Source of the DNA: Burkholderiales bacterium
GTDB lineage: Bacteria > Pseudomonadota > Gammaproteobacteria > Burkholderiales > Burkholderiaceae_D
Direction: 5' to 3'
DNA: 64,000 nt
NCBI GenBank assembly: GCA_016177875.1
Contig: JACOUL010000024.1
Location: 22,196 to 86,195, forward strand
The position numbers were made by a program, and so were the translations under genes. The notes under the pieces are model-generated. The model made no database searches and was not told where the DNA came from. It saw only the letters and a list, made by a program, of their open reading frames with translations. Every line of letters begins with the position of its first letter. Within the stretch, counting starts at the first letter, position 1. This document shows, one piece after another, positions 8,330 to 16,884 of the stretch.

Positions 8330-8872
8330 TTAGGAAATGGCACGATGAATCTCTTTCGTAAATACAGCAACGACTCTAGGACCAAAACTTGAGATATTGG
8401 TCAATGTCGCGTTATGGTGTGCGATGACCTGCTGGGGCGATAGAGCCTCGTTACCCGCAGACGTATGAGCATCGGCAACCAGCACCACCGGATACCCCAG
8501 CGCCAATGCCTTTCGTGTCGTAGTGTCGACGCAAAACTCTGTATGCATCCCGCAAATAACTAACCGAGTAATACCTCTCGCCTGAAGTAATTGATGTAGC
8601 TCGGTGTTGAGAAATGCATCAGGAGTCGTTTTCCGAATCCGAATGTCGGTTTGTGCCACTTCAAGGCCAGCAGAGAGCTGCCATTCAGGTGAGTCATATT
8701 CCAGATATCCAGGGCCAGATTCATGTTGCACGGAGATCACCGGAAAGCCGATCGATCTAGCATGTCGTGTAACAGAGTTAATTCGGTCAATTGTTCCAGC
8801 ACAATCATAAGCAGCGCTTGGTCCCACACAGAGACCTTGCTGGACGTCGATGACAAGAATAGCTGTATTCAT
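8330..8872 (-). CDS. isochorismatase-like cysteine hydrolase
   Basis: 180 residues from the ATG at 8872. Isochorismatase-fold signatures are all present: AILVIDVQQG with the catalytic Asp near residue 9, a central Lys in RIRKTTPDAF, and CGMHTEFCVDTT with the nucleophilic Cys in the TEFCV turn. The Asp-Lys-Cys triad defines cysteine hydrolases acting on amides (nicotinamidase, N-carbamoyl hydrolases) as against true isochorismatases. The substrate cannot be told. Transcribed alone. Confidence 0.92.
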   Translation of the reverse strand: MNTAILVIDVQQGLCVGPSAAYDCAGTIDRINSVTRHARSIGFPVISVQHESGPGYLEYDSPEWQLSAGLEVAQTDIRIRKTTPDAFLNTELHQLLQARGITRLVICGMHTEFCVDTTTRKALALGYPVVLVADAHTSAGNEALSPQQVIAHHNATLTNISSFGPRVVAVFTKEIHRAIS

Positions 8873-9043
8873 CCTGATAAAAATTTTGCTGTTCCTAACT
8901 TCTAATAAACCTCGATAGCAAATCGTATTCCAGTGTATGGCCAAAAATACAATCTTGCAATGAGCCCTTCCTGTGCATGACAGCATGTCAACTGTAAGTT
9001 TTTTCTGCCTCCCACGACCAATGCCTATCAATCAGGAGGAGCC

Positions 9044-9253
9044 ATGGGAATCTCAGGATGCACAGCTTGCCAATTCGGTAGTGTGGATGCGCTTAAAGCG
9101 TATGAGCGGAACATCCAGGTCAAGCAAGACAGCGATGCACAGGTGCAGCAAGCGCAGCAGCAACAACTGGTAGACGAACGCAAAATCGCGGTTGGAGAAA
9201 ATAATCCGACGCCGGGCGCTACGGTCGGCAGCGTGATCAACATTACTGCGTAG
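9044..9253 (+). CDS. small Gln-rich protein of unknown function
   Basis: 69 residues, ATG preceded by a strong AGGAGGA site. Begins GISGCTACQFG (a CTAC pair), then a helical glutamine-rich stretch and an ordered C-terminus (GATVGSVINITA). No recognised domain. The next gene starts 9 bases on, so the two are probably translated from one transcript. The AGGAGGA site makes it a real gene despite its size. Confidence 0.7.
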   Translation: MGISGCTACQFGSVDALKAYERNIQVKQDSDAQVQQAQQQQLVDERKIAVGENNPTPGATVGSVINITA

Positions 9254-9262
9254 GCGACTATC

Positions 9263-9613
9263 GTGGTTCAAGCTGTCGGCGCCGTATCTGCTGCAACGCC
9301 GGTGCGTCCGGCGGCGACGGCGGCCGCGCTGGAGGCGCAACTCGATTTGTGCCAACGGCAATTGTCAGACCACGTGAACTGCACTTCGGCTAAAACGCCG
9401 GAAGGCAAAAAGACGATCGAGGAACTGGCGTCGCGTATCGGTCTCATTAAAAGCAGGATCGATCAACTCAGCAAGCCCTCGCAAGCGAATGTCGCGATCA
9501 AGGCCGCGCCGGGCGAGAACAACTTTCATTCTCGCTTGGCTGAAACCGATGGCGGCCTTGCTACGCCGAATTCTCTTCAATTAAGCGGCGGCCTTATCGA
9601 CACTTTCGCTTGA
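9263..9613 (+). CDS. small helical protein, possibly FlxA-like
   Basis: 116 residues from a GTG nine bases after the previous gene. Helical, with a Cys-containing motif (ALEAQLDLCQRQLSDHVNC, SAKTPEGKKTIEELASRI). That wording resembles FlxA-like proteins of Burkholderiales, but the resemblance is weak and I give it as a guess. The N-terminus is Ala/Val rich without a clear signal peptide. Its last 33 bases overlap the end of the oppositely oriented DUF4349 gene. Confidence 0.6.
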   Translation: MVQAVGAVSAATPVRPAATAAALEAQLDLCQRQLSDHVNCTSAKTPEGKKTIEELASRIGLIKSRIDQLSKPSQANVAIKAAPGENNFHSRLAETDGGLATPNSLQLSGGLIDTFA

Positions 9614-10657
9614 GCGCGGTTGACGAAAGCGCTTGATCTTGCGGATGGCGACTACACCGGCGCCAAGAAAAATCCACAGCGGCCACATCGACGCAAGTTC
9701 CACGAATAAATCCAAGGCGCTATTCCAGCCGTCGCGCAAGGCTAAAGCCATCCGGCTGCCGAAACTCGGGCGGCTTTGATGAAACAGTTCATCGATGTCC
9801 ACCACTTCCGTTTGACGCACATTGGGCAGCTGATAAAGCGAGAAACGGATCGTGCTGAACGCGATTTGATCTTCGAACTGTTTTTGCATAATGCGTGCAT
9901 TGTCGCGCGCGGCTTTTTCCTCGTTGCGGCTATTGATCACATCGGCTTTTTGGTAGAGCTTGCCGTTTTCTTTATTGAGCTGACCGAGCTCTTCCTGCGC
10001 TTCCTGATTGCGTTTGTATTCGAGTTGCTGACGAAGTAAATCGAATTGCGCATCACGCGCATCGAAGTTGCGCTGATCGAGGAAGGCGACTTGGCCGGCG
10101 ATCGAGCGCAGAAAGTCTTGCGTCTTATTGCTCGGCACGCGCACGACTAATTCGCCGTTCACGACAAATTCCGCCAATTCCATTACTTTTCCGTCACCGA
10201 TAGGGCGGCGCTGCGTGCGCTGCACGTTTGAGGTGATGTCATTTTTGATGACGAAACCACCCTGGCCGGCAACGGCGTCTTCGATCGCCAGCGCCGATTG
10301 ATACACATCCTTGACACGGAAATGCGCATGCGCGGTGCGAATGAATTTGCGCTCGCCGTCAATGAATGAGGGCGCTGCGGCGCTGGAAGTCAATTGTGCC
10401 GTGGTGTTGACTGAACTGGCGTCCGCGGCTGCGTTGCGGCCATCAACTTCGGCAAGTTTCTGGAGTGAGCTGTCGGCCTTTGCTCGCGCAGCGGGCGCTT
10501 GCGGAGGCGGAGCCGGCATAGCCGATGTGCCGGCGGCCTCTGTCTTCGGCGCGCGAGCTGCTTCCATCGGCATCGCTTCTTTTTTTCCGCAGGCGGTGAA
10601 TGCGGTGACGAGCGCGATGCACAGTACGGTGCGCGCAAAGTATTTTTTCGATTGCAT
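9581..10657 (-). CDS. DUF4349 lipoprotein
   Basis: 358 residues. N-terminal lipoprotein signal (ARTVLCIALVTAFTAC, Cys at about 22) with a basic start. A Pro/Ala-rich linker follows to about residue 95, then the DUF4349 domain (FIRTAHAHFRVKDVYQSAL; LVVRVPSNKTQDFLRSI) with a coiled coil at about 205-260. One C-terminal membrane helix (WPLWIFLGAGVVAIRKI) and a basic tail complete it. DUF4349 proteins are envelope proteins of unknown role. Last gene of the sigma/anti-sigma operon, 96 bases after the 52-residue gene. Confidence 0.87.
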   Translation of the reverse strand: MQSKKYFARTVLCIALVTAFTACGKKEAMPMEAARAPKTEAAGTSAMPAPPPQAPAARAKADSSLQKLAEVDGRNAAADASSVNTTAQLTSSAAAPSFIDGERKFIRTAHAHFRVKDVYQSALAIEDAVAGQGGFVIKNDITSNVQRTQRRPIGDGKVMELAEFVVNGELVVRVPSNKTQDFLRSIAGQVAFLDQRNFDARDAQFDLLRQQLEYKRNQEAQEELGQLNKENGKLYQKADVINSRNEEKAARDNARIMQKQFEDQIAFSTIRFSLYQLPNVRQTEVVDIDELFHQSRPSFGSRMALALRDGWNSALDLFVELASMWPLWIFLGAGVVAIRKIKRFRQPRSSESVDKAAA

Positions 10658-10752
10658 GGTGTTTCTCCCTCCTCAGTGTTCAAAAAAATGCTGCGTTTAA
10701 TTCTTAAACGCGCCGGAGGGAGAAACGGGGTTGTGCCGCGAAAAAGAAAATA

Positions 10753-10911
10753 TTAATCCGCGTCGACGCAGAATTGGCCGTCTTCATAAGTGACGGATGT
10801 GGATTCGGCCGGCGGGGCATAAGCCTCGTTCCAATCGTAGAGCGCGACCGGAAGATCGCCGTGTTCGGCGATGAGAATTTCTAACTTTTCGATGAGTTCA
10901 GATGCGAGCAT
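10753..10911 (-). CDS. 52-residue acidic small protein
   Basis: Small gene with an ATG at 10909-10911, GAGAGGA seven bases upstream, TAA at 10753. It encodes 52 residues: an N-terminal helix (MLASELIEKLEILIAEHGDLP), then VALYDWNEAY and a C-terminal acidic end. This looks like a family of small proteins seen in phages and bacterial operons that start with a helix and an EHGDLPV turn. Function unknown. It lies 31 bases after the anti-sigma gene and is probably co-transcribed with it. Confidence 0.72.
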   Translation of the reverse strand: MLASELIEKLEILIAEHGDLPVALYDWNEAYAPPAESTSVTYEDGQFCVDAD

Positions 10912-10941
10912 GTTTATTCCTCTCTCATTTTAAAATTGTGA

Positions 10942-11952
10942 TTATTTTTTCAGGGCTTCCATTTGCTCCGAAAACTCTTTGCGCACTTGGTAGTCGGGAT
11001 AAGCCTTACGGAACTTGGCCCATTCTTCCAGTGCTTCTTTTTTTCGCTCGTCCTTCATCAGCTTTTCAATGCGGGCCAGCCACGCTTGCGGCGGCTCGGG
11101 CATGGTGTTGGCATCCTGCGCTCCTTGCATGTTATACGCCCGCGCCATCGGTGCTGCGGCGGGTGCCGGAGCAGCAGCTTTCCTTGCTTCACGGGGGGCT
11201 GCCTCCATCAGATTGGCATTCGCGTCGGCGGATTTTTGTTTGGCGAGCGCATCGGTTTCCGCGCGCGCTGCTTGGCCCGATGCGGCGGCGCCTATTTGCC
11301 CCGCGGGTGCGGCAGCCGCAACAGGTGGCGGCGGAGGCGGGGCAGCCGGGGCTTCTGCCGAAACGGGCGCCGATGCTGTCGCAGATGGTATTGCAGGCGC
11401 TTGCGCAACGGCTTCTTGCTTGAATCGTTGCACAGGTTGGGCGGGCACGGCTTTCGCCGCTTCCGACGAGGCTTTGTCCTTTTTTTCAGCTTGCTCTTTT
11501 AGCTGCGCTTGCGTCTGCGGCGCGGGCGTCGGCGCAGTTGCGGCCGGTGCTTCTTCAGCTCTTGGCTGCGAGGCGCCGGCTGTCGCTTGCGGCGCCGCAT
11601 CCGACAGGATTTCTTCGCCTTTATGTGCTGGGAACAATAATGCATCCCAGCCGATCATATGCACGCCGAGAATCACGGTCGCTGCTAAGGCCAGCGGCAC
11701 TTTCCAGCGCAAGACAAAATTGGGGCGTTTGGCATGGCTTGTGCCCGGCATACGCGGATCATTGGCCGCCTTGGGCACATCGGCGTCCGGCGCTCGCAAA
11801 GCGGCTTCGGCTCGCGCAAGAATGGCAGCATCGAGCTCGGCTGAAGGCGCCGGCTGCGGCACGGCGCGCAACAAGTCGGCCAGCTCGCCTCGGCCTTGCA
11901 GCAGGGCGTCGAACTCGGCGTCGCTCATATCCTGGGTGTCTTTGGTAGTCAT
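10942..11952 (-). CDS. anti-sigma factor-like membrane protein
   Basis: 336 residues. The cytoplasmic N-terminus of about 80 residues (DTQDMSDAEFDALLQGRGELADLLRAVPQP) would bind the sigma factor; no Zn-binding HxxxCxxC motif is present. One membrane helix at about 83-100 is followed by a very Ala/Pro/Gln-rich periplasmic stretch of about 180 residues, then a helical C-terminal domain (WLARIEKLMKDERKKEALEEW). Its start overlaps the sigma gene's stop by four bases (ATGA), the usual sign of a sigma/anti-sigma pair. The trigger is unknown. Confidence 0.82.
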   Translation of the reverse strand: MTTKDTQDMSDAEFDALLQGRGELADLLRAVPQPAPSAELDAAILARAEAALRAPDADVPKAANDPRMPGTSHAKRPNFVLRWKVPLALAATVILGVHMIGWDALLFPAHKGEEILSDAAPQATAGASQPRAEEAPAATAPTPAPQTQAQLKEQAEKKDKASSEAAKAVPAQPVQRFKQEAVAQAPAIPSATASAPVSAEAPAAPPPPPPVAAAAPAGQIGAAASGQAARAETDALAKQKSADANANLMEAAPREARKAAAPAPAAAPMARAYNMQGAQDANTMPEPPQAWLARIEKLMKDERKKEALEEWAKFRKAYPDYQVRKEFSEQMEALKK

Positions 11953-12590
11953 GCCAGTTCACCTCGCGCAGTCAGGGATTGCAATTGCGCGCGCAGTTTT
12001 TGCATCGCATAGCGTAATCGGCTCTTGACCGTTTCCATCGAAACATCGGTGACCGAGGCAATTTCATCGAGGCTCATGCCGTTGAATTGCTGCAGAACCA
12101 GCGCTTCTTTTTGCTCGGCGGGAAGCGAGCGGATTGCTGCATGCAGCTGCGCAAATTGCTGCTTTTTCTCCAGGCTGGTTTCCGGCGACGCTGCTTCTTC
12201 GTCGGTCAATTGTTCAAGAGGATCTTGCCCCTCGTCGCCGTTCAGCTCCGCCGTCGATTGGGCTTCTTTCAAGCGCAGCAGATCGATCAAGCGATTGCGC
12301 GCGATTTGATACAGGTAGGTGCGAAACGCCGCTTGCGGCTGGTAGCCGGCGCGCGCGCTATGCAAGCTCGCCCACGCGTCTTGCACGATTTCATCCACCC
12401 AATCGCGGCGCGGCGAACGCCAGGCGATGAAGCGGTACAAGCCCTGGCTATGGCGGCGATACAGCTCTTTAAACGCGAGCAGATCGCCGCCGCGGTATAG
12501 CAGCATCAAGGCTTCATCGGTGGGCGGGACAGACATGCAGCGCAGTTTAGCGGAGAAGCTCTCCTGCGACAATGCAAGCACGGCTGCCAT
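11949..12590 (-). CDS. ECF RNA polymerase sigma factor
   Basis: 213 residues. Sigma region 2 lies at about 35-105 (FKELYRRHSQGLYRF, DEIVQDAWASLH, FRTYLYQIARNRLIDLL) and region 4 at about 155-203 (LPAEQKEALVLQQFNGMSLDEIASV, ETVKSRLRYAMQKLR). No region 3, as expected for ECF factors. The start could instead be the Met at 12536, which gives the usual MSVPPTDEALM beginning; 12590 has AGGGTG upstream. It follows the beta-propeller gene by 17 bases and overlaps its anti-sigma gene. Confidence 0.93.
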   Translation of the reverse strand: MAAVLALSQESFSAKLRCMSVPPTDEALMLLYRGGDLLAFKELYRRHSQGLYRFIAWRSPRRDWVDEIVQDAWASLHSARAGYQPQAAFRTYLYQIARNRLIDLLRLKEAQSTAELNGDEGQDPLEQLTDEEAASPETSLEKKQQFAQLHAAIRSLPAEQKEALVLQQFNGMSLDEIASVTDVSMETVKSRLRYAMQKLRAQLQSLTARGELA

Positions 12591-12606
12591 GGCGTCACCC
12601 TATGCA

Positions 12607-14547
12607 TTATCGAACGATGCTTGCCGAAATCGGGCCGAAATTGATGCGCTGCGTTTCGGTAATCTGTTCGCCCTTTACTTTGCCTTCGACCAACTCATAG
12701 CCCATCAGAGCGAACACCCGGCCGCGCAAAAAGAGCGGGCGCGAGTTGCCATACCAATCCACGCAAGAAGCGCGGCACATGTCGTTTACCTGGCCGCCTT
12801 GCGCAGCGAGCGAGCCGAGCTCGGAGAGCTTGAGCGATTTCTCGCGCAAGAACAGCACCGATGCCGACGAGCCGCGCAATTGCCGATAGCCGGGTTCGGT
12901 GCCATGCATGATGGGCAAGCCGATCATGCCTTGGTTGCCGCTTTCTTGTTTGTAGAAAAAGCCGTGGCTGCGGGTTTCGCCTTGCGACGCGTTTTCGCGG
13001 ATATAGCGGTGGGCAATGATGGCTTCCTCATCCAAGGCCACACTGGTGAAGTGCAAGTCCTTGCCGTTACTGCCGATGACGACGGCATTGTTGCCCAAGG
13101 CCTCGATGCGATCCACGCCGTGCGGCAAACCCAGCGCTTGCGCCTCATCCGGCGTATCCCAGCGCACGGCATACACGCGTCGGCGTGCATCATTCTTGGG
13201 ATAGCCCCAACCTGCGCCGCTGCCATATAGCAGGTAGGAACCGATGAATCGATTTTGTAAGGCGTAACCGCCGGCGCTGGGCACAGGCTTGTAGCTGGAT
13301 GACGGCGCGCTGTCGCGGCCGTCGGAAAACAGATCGAGCGGCACGCGCATCAACGCCAGATCGCCGGCGCCGCGCTCGGCGGCCCACATGCCGTCGCCTT
13401 TGCCGTTGGCGCGCACCAGCACGTTCAAGTGGCGGTCCGGGCTTTCCAGGAAAGAGAATTGATCGATCGGCGAACCGGCGACTTTCAATGCGCTGGGCGC
13501 CTTGCCGTCGAGCGGAATGCGGAATACGCCGGACTTGGAACGATATTCATTGCCGATATACGATTGCGTGGTGGTCCACACATACACCGATTCGCCGGAC
13601 ACATAAAACACGCGCCCGCTCGGGCCGAGCACCGCGGTCGCTTCGCAGGTCATCTCGCGTTTGGCGAGATCGCACACGGAGACGGTATGCAGCGAAATTC
13701 CCATGTTCGGATCAAGCGGCTCGTCCGTGCGGTAAATGCGTGTGGCAGGCGCGATGCGCTTGAAGTCGGTCGCCGTGGCGTTCGGCCGCCATTTGCGTAC
13801 GGCAGGGAAAGAGGCGAAGGGATCGGGTTGCCAGAGATTGATATACAGCGGTGTGTAGAAAACCAGTTTGCTGCCGATCAGGCGGCTGGCGTAATTGCGC
13901 GACGAGTAGTAATCGTTGGAGCGCATATGGTAAGTCGCGCGGTAGCTGAGATTGCCGCCATCGTCGATATCGAACAAGCCGATTTCGGTGCCGCCGCGGC
14001 TATAGCTGTAACCGATCACGACGATGGTATTGTCGGAGACCAGCATCTCGTCATACCAGGCGCCGGCGGGATCGGCATCGGGCGCGTAGGCGTCTACCGT
14101 CGAGATCGGTTTCAAGTTGCCGCGATTGATGTCGACGGTGAATAAGCGCCCGCGCCGCAGCACGACCAGGTGATTGCCGTGCAGCTTAACGATGCCGCCT
14201 TCATCCACGCCCGCGGTCTGGGTGTTGGTCACCGACTCTTCCGCCTTGGCCAAGGATTTGGCTGCGCCGGCGGCCGGCGCGGGACTCGGCGCCGCTGTCA
14301 TGGGAGCAGATTGCGGCGCAGCGTCGGCCAAGGCGCCTACAGCGCCCGACGGCGCGTATTTCGAGCGCCTTTCATTGCGCTGCATGGTTTCCGCCATGGT
14401 TTTGAACAAATCGCGCAGTTCTGCTTCGCTGGAAAACGCGGTGAGTGTTTTTTTGCGCGGCTGTTCGAGGGCAGCGGCAGGGTCGGCAATGCTCAGTGCG
14501 CCGGCAAACAGCGCCAATGCAAACACAGGCAGGAGTGATGTGGACAT
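12607..14547 (-). CDS. secreted C-terminal beta-propeller domain protein
   Basis: 646 residues. A signal peptide ends around residue 26 (FALALFAGALSIADPAAALEQP). A Pro/Ala/Ser-rich stretch follows, then a long beta-propeller of about 500 residues with Trp- and Tyr-rich strand repeats (VLRRGRLFTVDINRG, VVIGYSYSRG, DRHLNVLVRANGKGD). It fits the bacterial beta-propeller family that accompanies ECF sigma factors. Being first in the operon, 17 bases before the sigma gene, it may sense or be a target of the envelope signal. No catalytic residues are apparent. Confidence 0.85.
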   Translation of the reverse strand: MSTSLLPVFALALFAGALSIADPAAALEQPRKKTLTAFSSEAELRDLFKTMAETMQRNERRSKYAPSGAVGALADAAPQSAPMTAAPSPAPAAGAAKSLAKAEESVTNTQTAGVDEGGIVKLHGNHLVVLRRGRLFTVDINRGNLKPISTVDAYAPDADPAGAWYDEMLVSDNTIVVIGYSYSRGGTEIGLFDIDDGGNLSYRATYHMRSNDYYSSRNYASRLIGSKLVFYTPLYINLWQPDPFASFPAVRKWRPNATATDFKRIAPATRIYRTDEPLDPNMGISLHTVSVCDLAKREMTCEATAVLGPSGRVFYVSGESVYVWTTTQSYIGNEYRSKSGVFRIPLDGKAPSALKVAGSPIDQFSFLESPDRHLNVLVRANGKGDGMWAAERGAGDLALMRVPLDLFSDGRDSAPSSSYKPVPSAGGYALQNRFIGSYLLYGSGAGWGYPKNDARRRVYAVRWDTPDEAQALGLPHGVDRIEALGNNAVVIGSNGKDLHFTSVALDEEAIIAHRYIRENASQGETRSHGFFYKQESGNQGMIGLPIMHGTEPGYRQLRGSSASVLFLREKSLKLSELGSLAAQGGQVNDMCRASCVDWYGNSRPLFLRGRVFALMGYELVEGKVKGEQITETQRINFGPISASIVR

Positions 14548-14709
14548 AGATGGGCCTCTTCTTCAAAAATGATTCGGTATGAACAGGGAGTCAGGTAGCG
14601 CTTGCACGTTTTCAGTGCAAGATTCGCCTCCATTGAAGAGTGAAACGAATGGTGGCGCAAAAAGGGGTTAATCACCTCAAATATTTCATGCGCGGAAAGA
14701 CGTTCTCGC

Positions 14710-14715
14710 TATAAT
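14710..14715 (+). promoter_or_regulatory. likely -10 element of the NOX gene
   Basis: Perfect TATAAT 48 bases before the NOX start codon. The -35 position at 17 bases spacing (CATGCG) is poor, so an activator or extended context may be needed. Confidence 0.35.
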
Positions 14716-14762
14716 TTCTTCACCGCGATGCAATTTCGCTAATTTCTTTGGGCGGCTATAGG

Positions 14763-16772
14763 ATGAAACTTCCTCAAGCGGCGCGGCCGCAGACTGCCGT
14801 AGCCGCGCAAAGAGAAGCCTCTCACAATCATCTGGGGCAAGTATTTTCCAACATTGCGGATGCCGAACGGCGCATTGATGCGGCCGGCCTGCAAGCGGCG
14901 CTGGAAATTAAGAACGATTATTTCGCGCAAAGAATTTTCGCCATTTTCGATCAGGCAGGGCAGGGTTACCTCACGGAAGAGGCGTTCATCAAGGCGATCG
15001 ACAAGCTGGTTCACGGTAGCGATGACGACAAGCTGGAATTCGCGTTCCGCCTGCACGACGCGGACGGCGACGGTGCCTTGAGCAAAGACGACATCACACA
15101 ATTTCTCAAGGCGAGCCGCGCCGAGAATCGTCTGAGTTTCCGTTCCGACCAAGTGGAGCAGCTCTTGGTCGAACTGCTGTTCAAGCAAAAGCGTAAAGCC
15201 GACGACAAAGTGCCGTTCCAGGCGTTCAAGCGCATTCTTCGGGCACACCCCGGCATCGACGAGCAATTGACGCTCAGTGCAGTCGCCTGGCTGCAGCCGC
15301 AGCGCGCAACGCGCGGCGGCAAGTCGATCGACTTCTCCGCCATGCTGAAGAATGGCCGGCGCTATGTCGACAACAATCGTACCAAGCTCCTCTTCCTGTT
15401 GATATACATGGGAGTTAACGCCGCCTTGTTTGCCGGCGCATTTATCCATTACGGGAACAAGGGAGCGAATTTCTATGTGCAAATCGCCCGTGGATGCGGC
15501 GCCTGCCTCAATTTCAACGGCGCGCTGATCCTGGTGCCGATGCTGCGCCATACGCTCACGTGGTTGCGGCGTACCGATGTCCGGCATTTCGTTCCGCTCG
15601 ATCAGAATATCGCTTTTCACAAGCTGGTCGGACTCACGATGTTTGCACTGTCGATCGTGCATACGGTTGCTCATCTTTTCAATTATTCGACTCTGCCCAC
15701 ATCGCTTGTACACAATCTTTTCTTGACGCGTGCCGGATTGACCGGCGTATTGCTGCTATTGATATTTGCGGCAATGGGATATTGCGAAAGCAAGCGCGGC
15801 AAGCACTTCGAGCTGTTTTATTTTTCGCATCTGGCGTTTATCGCTTGGTTCATATTGGCGCTGATACACGGCCCGGTTTTCTGGAAATGGGCCTTGCTGC
15901 CGATCATTGCTTATTGCATCGAGCGCTGGGTGCGATTTCACGCGACGAAAACGCCTTCGATGATTGAAAACGTCGTGCTTTTCCCTTCGCGCGTAACGAA
16001 TCTGCAGATTGCGCGCCCCGCCGGGTTCGACTATCGCCCTGGCGACTACGTATTCATCAAGATCCCGGTGATTTCGCGATTCGAATGGCATCCGTTTACG
16101 ATCAGCAGCGGCCCGGAAGACCCACATACCATCGGCGTTCATATTCGTAATAGCGGCAACTGGACCAATACGCTGTATGAGTACTTTACGCGCCATCCGA
16201 TGCAAAGCGATGGCGCCAAAATTCCTATCTACCTAGACGGGCCTTACGGTGCGCCGAGCAGTCAATCGCTCGACTCAAAGATTGCGGTTTTGATCGGCGC
16301 CGGCATCGGTGTGACCCCTTGCGCGTCGATTTTGCAAAGCATCCTGCATCAGCACCAAAGCAAAAGCGGCAGAGGCGGCGCGTTAAAGCGCGTTCACTTT
16401 TTCTGGTTGAACCGCGATCAGCAATCGTTCGAATGGTTTGTCGAATTATTGCGGGAGTTGGAAAGCCAGGACATCGAGGATTTTTTGGACATCAATATCT
16501 ACATGACGGGTGCCAAGCCAGACATGAAAAACAGCACTTTGAATATCGCCATGGGCCTTTTGCATCGCCGGCTGAAGTTGGATCTTTTAACTGGCTTGCA
16601 GGCGCGGACCAACATGGGACATCCGAAATGGGAAAAAATATTTGAAGAGCTGGCGCAGCGTTATCGCGGCCACACAGTCGATGTCTATTTTTGCGGACCG
16701 CCCGGCCTGTCTGCCACCCTCAAGCGACATGCCCATCAAGTCGGATTTAAGTACCATAAAGAAAATTTCTGA
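14763..16772 (+). CDS. EF-hand NADPH oxidase (NOX5-like)
   Basis: 669 residues. Two EF-hand loops: residues 63-74 (imperfect) and 99-110 (canonical D-D-D...D12). Membrane part about 207-395 with the four heme histidines H286/H300 and H356/H369, spaced 14 and 13 as in human NOX2. FAD site HPFTISS at 443-449, pyridine-nucleotide site GAGIGVTPC at 512-520, FCGPPG near 643-648. The chain ends KENF, as NOX2 does, with the terminal aromatic. This architecture is calcium-regulated transmembrane NADPH oxidase producing superoxide. Transcribed alone. Start set at ATG 14763; TTG at 14748 is a poorer alternative. Confidence 0.93.
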   Translation: MKLPQAARPQTAVAAQREASHNHLGQVFSNIADAERRIDAAGLQAALEIKNDYFAQRIFAIFDQAGQGYLTEEAFIKAIDKLVHGSDDDKLEFAFRLHDADGDGALSKDDITQFLKASRAENRLSFRSDQVEQLLVELLFKQKRKADDKVPFQAFKRILRAHPGIDEQLTLSAVAWLQPQRATRGGKSIDFSAMLKNGRRYVDNNRTKLLFLLIYMGVNAALFAGAFIHYGNKGANFYVQIARGCGACLNFNGALILVPMLRHTLTWLRRTDVRHFVPLDQNIAFHKLVGLTMFALSIVHTVAHLFNYSTLPTSLVHNLFLTRAGLTGVLLLLIFAAMGYCESKRGKHFELFYFSHLAFIAWFILALIHGPVFWKWALLPIIAYCIERWVRFHATKTPSMIENVVLFPSRVTNLQIARPAGFDYRPGDYVFIKIPVISRFEWHPFTISSGPEDPHTIGVHIRNSGNWTNTLYEYFTRHPMQSDGAKIPIYLDGPYGAPSSQSLDSKIAVLIGAGIGVTPCASILQSILHQHQSKSGRGGALKRVHFFWLNRDQQSFEWFVELLRELESQDIEDFLDINIYMTGAKPDMKNSTLNIAMGLLHRRLKLDLLTGLQARTNMGHPKWEKIFEELAQRYRGHTVDVYFCGPPGLSATLKRHAHQVGFKYHKENF

Positions 16773-16884
16773 CGCAAAGTTGTTCAATTATTAATTTCTG
16801 TTATATCTGGTATAACGAAGAAAAATCATGTAATTTTTGCAACGCAGCATAATGCCTACATTCACTATTCCAATGTGGGCAAAC

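Noticed and set aside
11015..12028. Plus-strand Ala/Ser-rich protein
   Set aside because: Antisense of the Ala/Pro-rich anti-sigma gene; the composition is an artefact of GC-rich codons.
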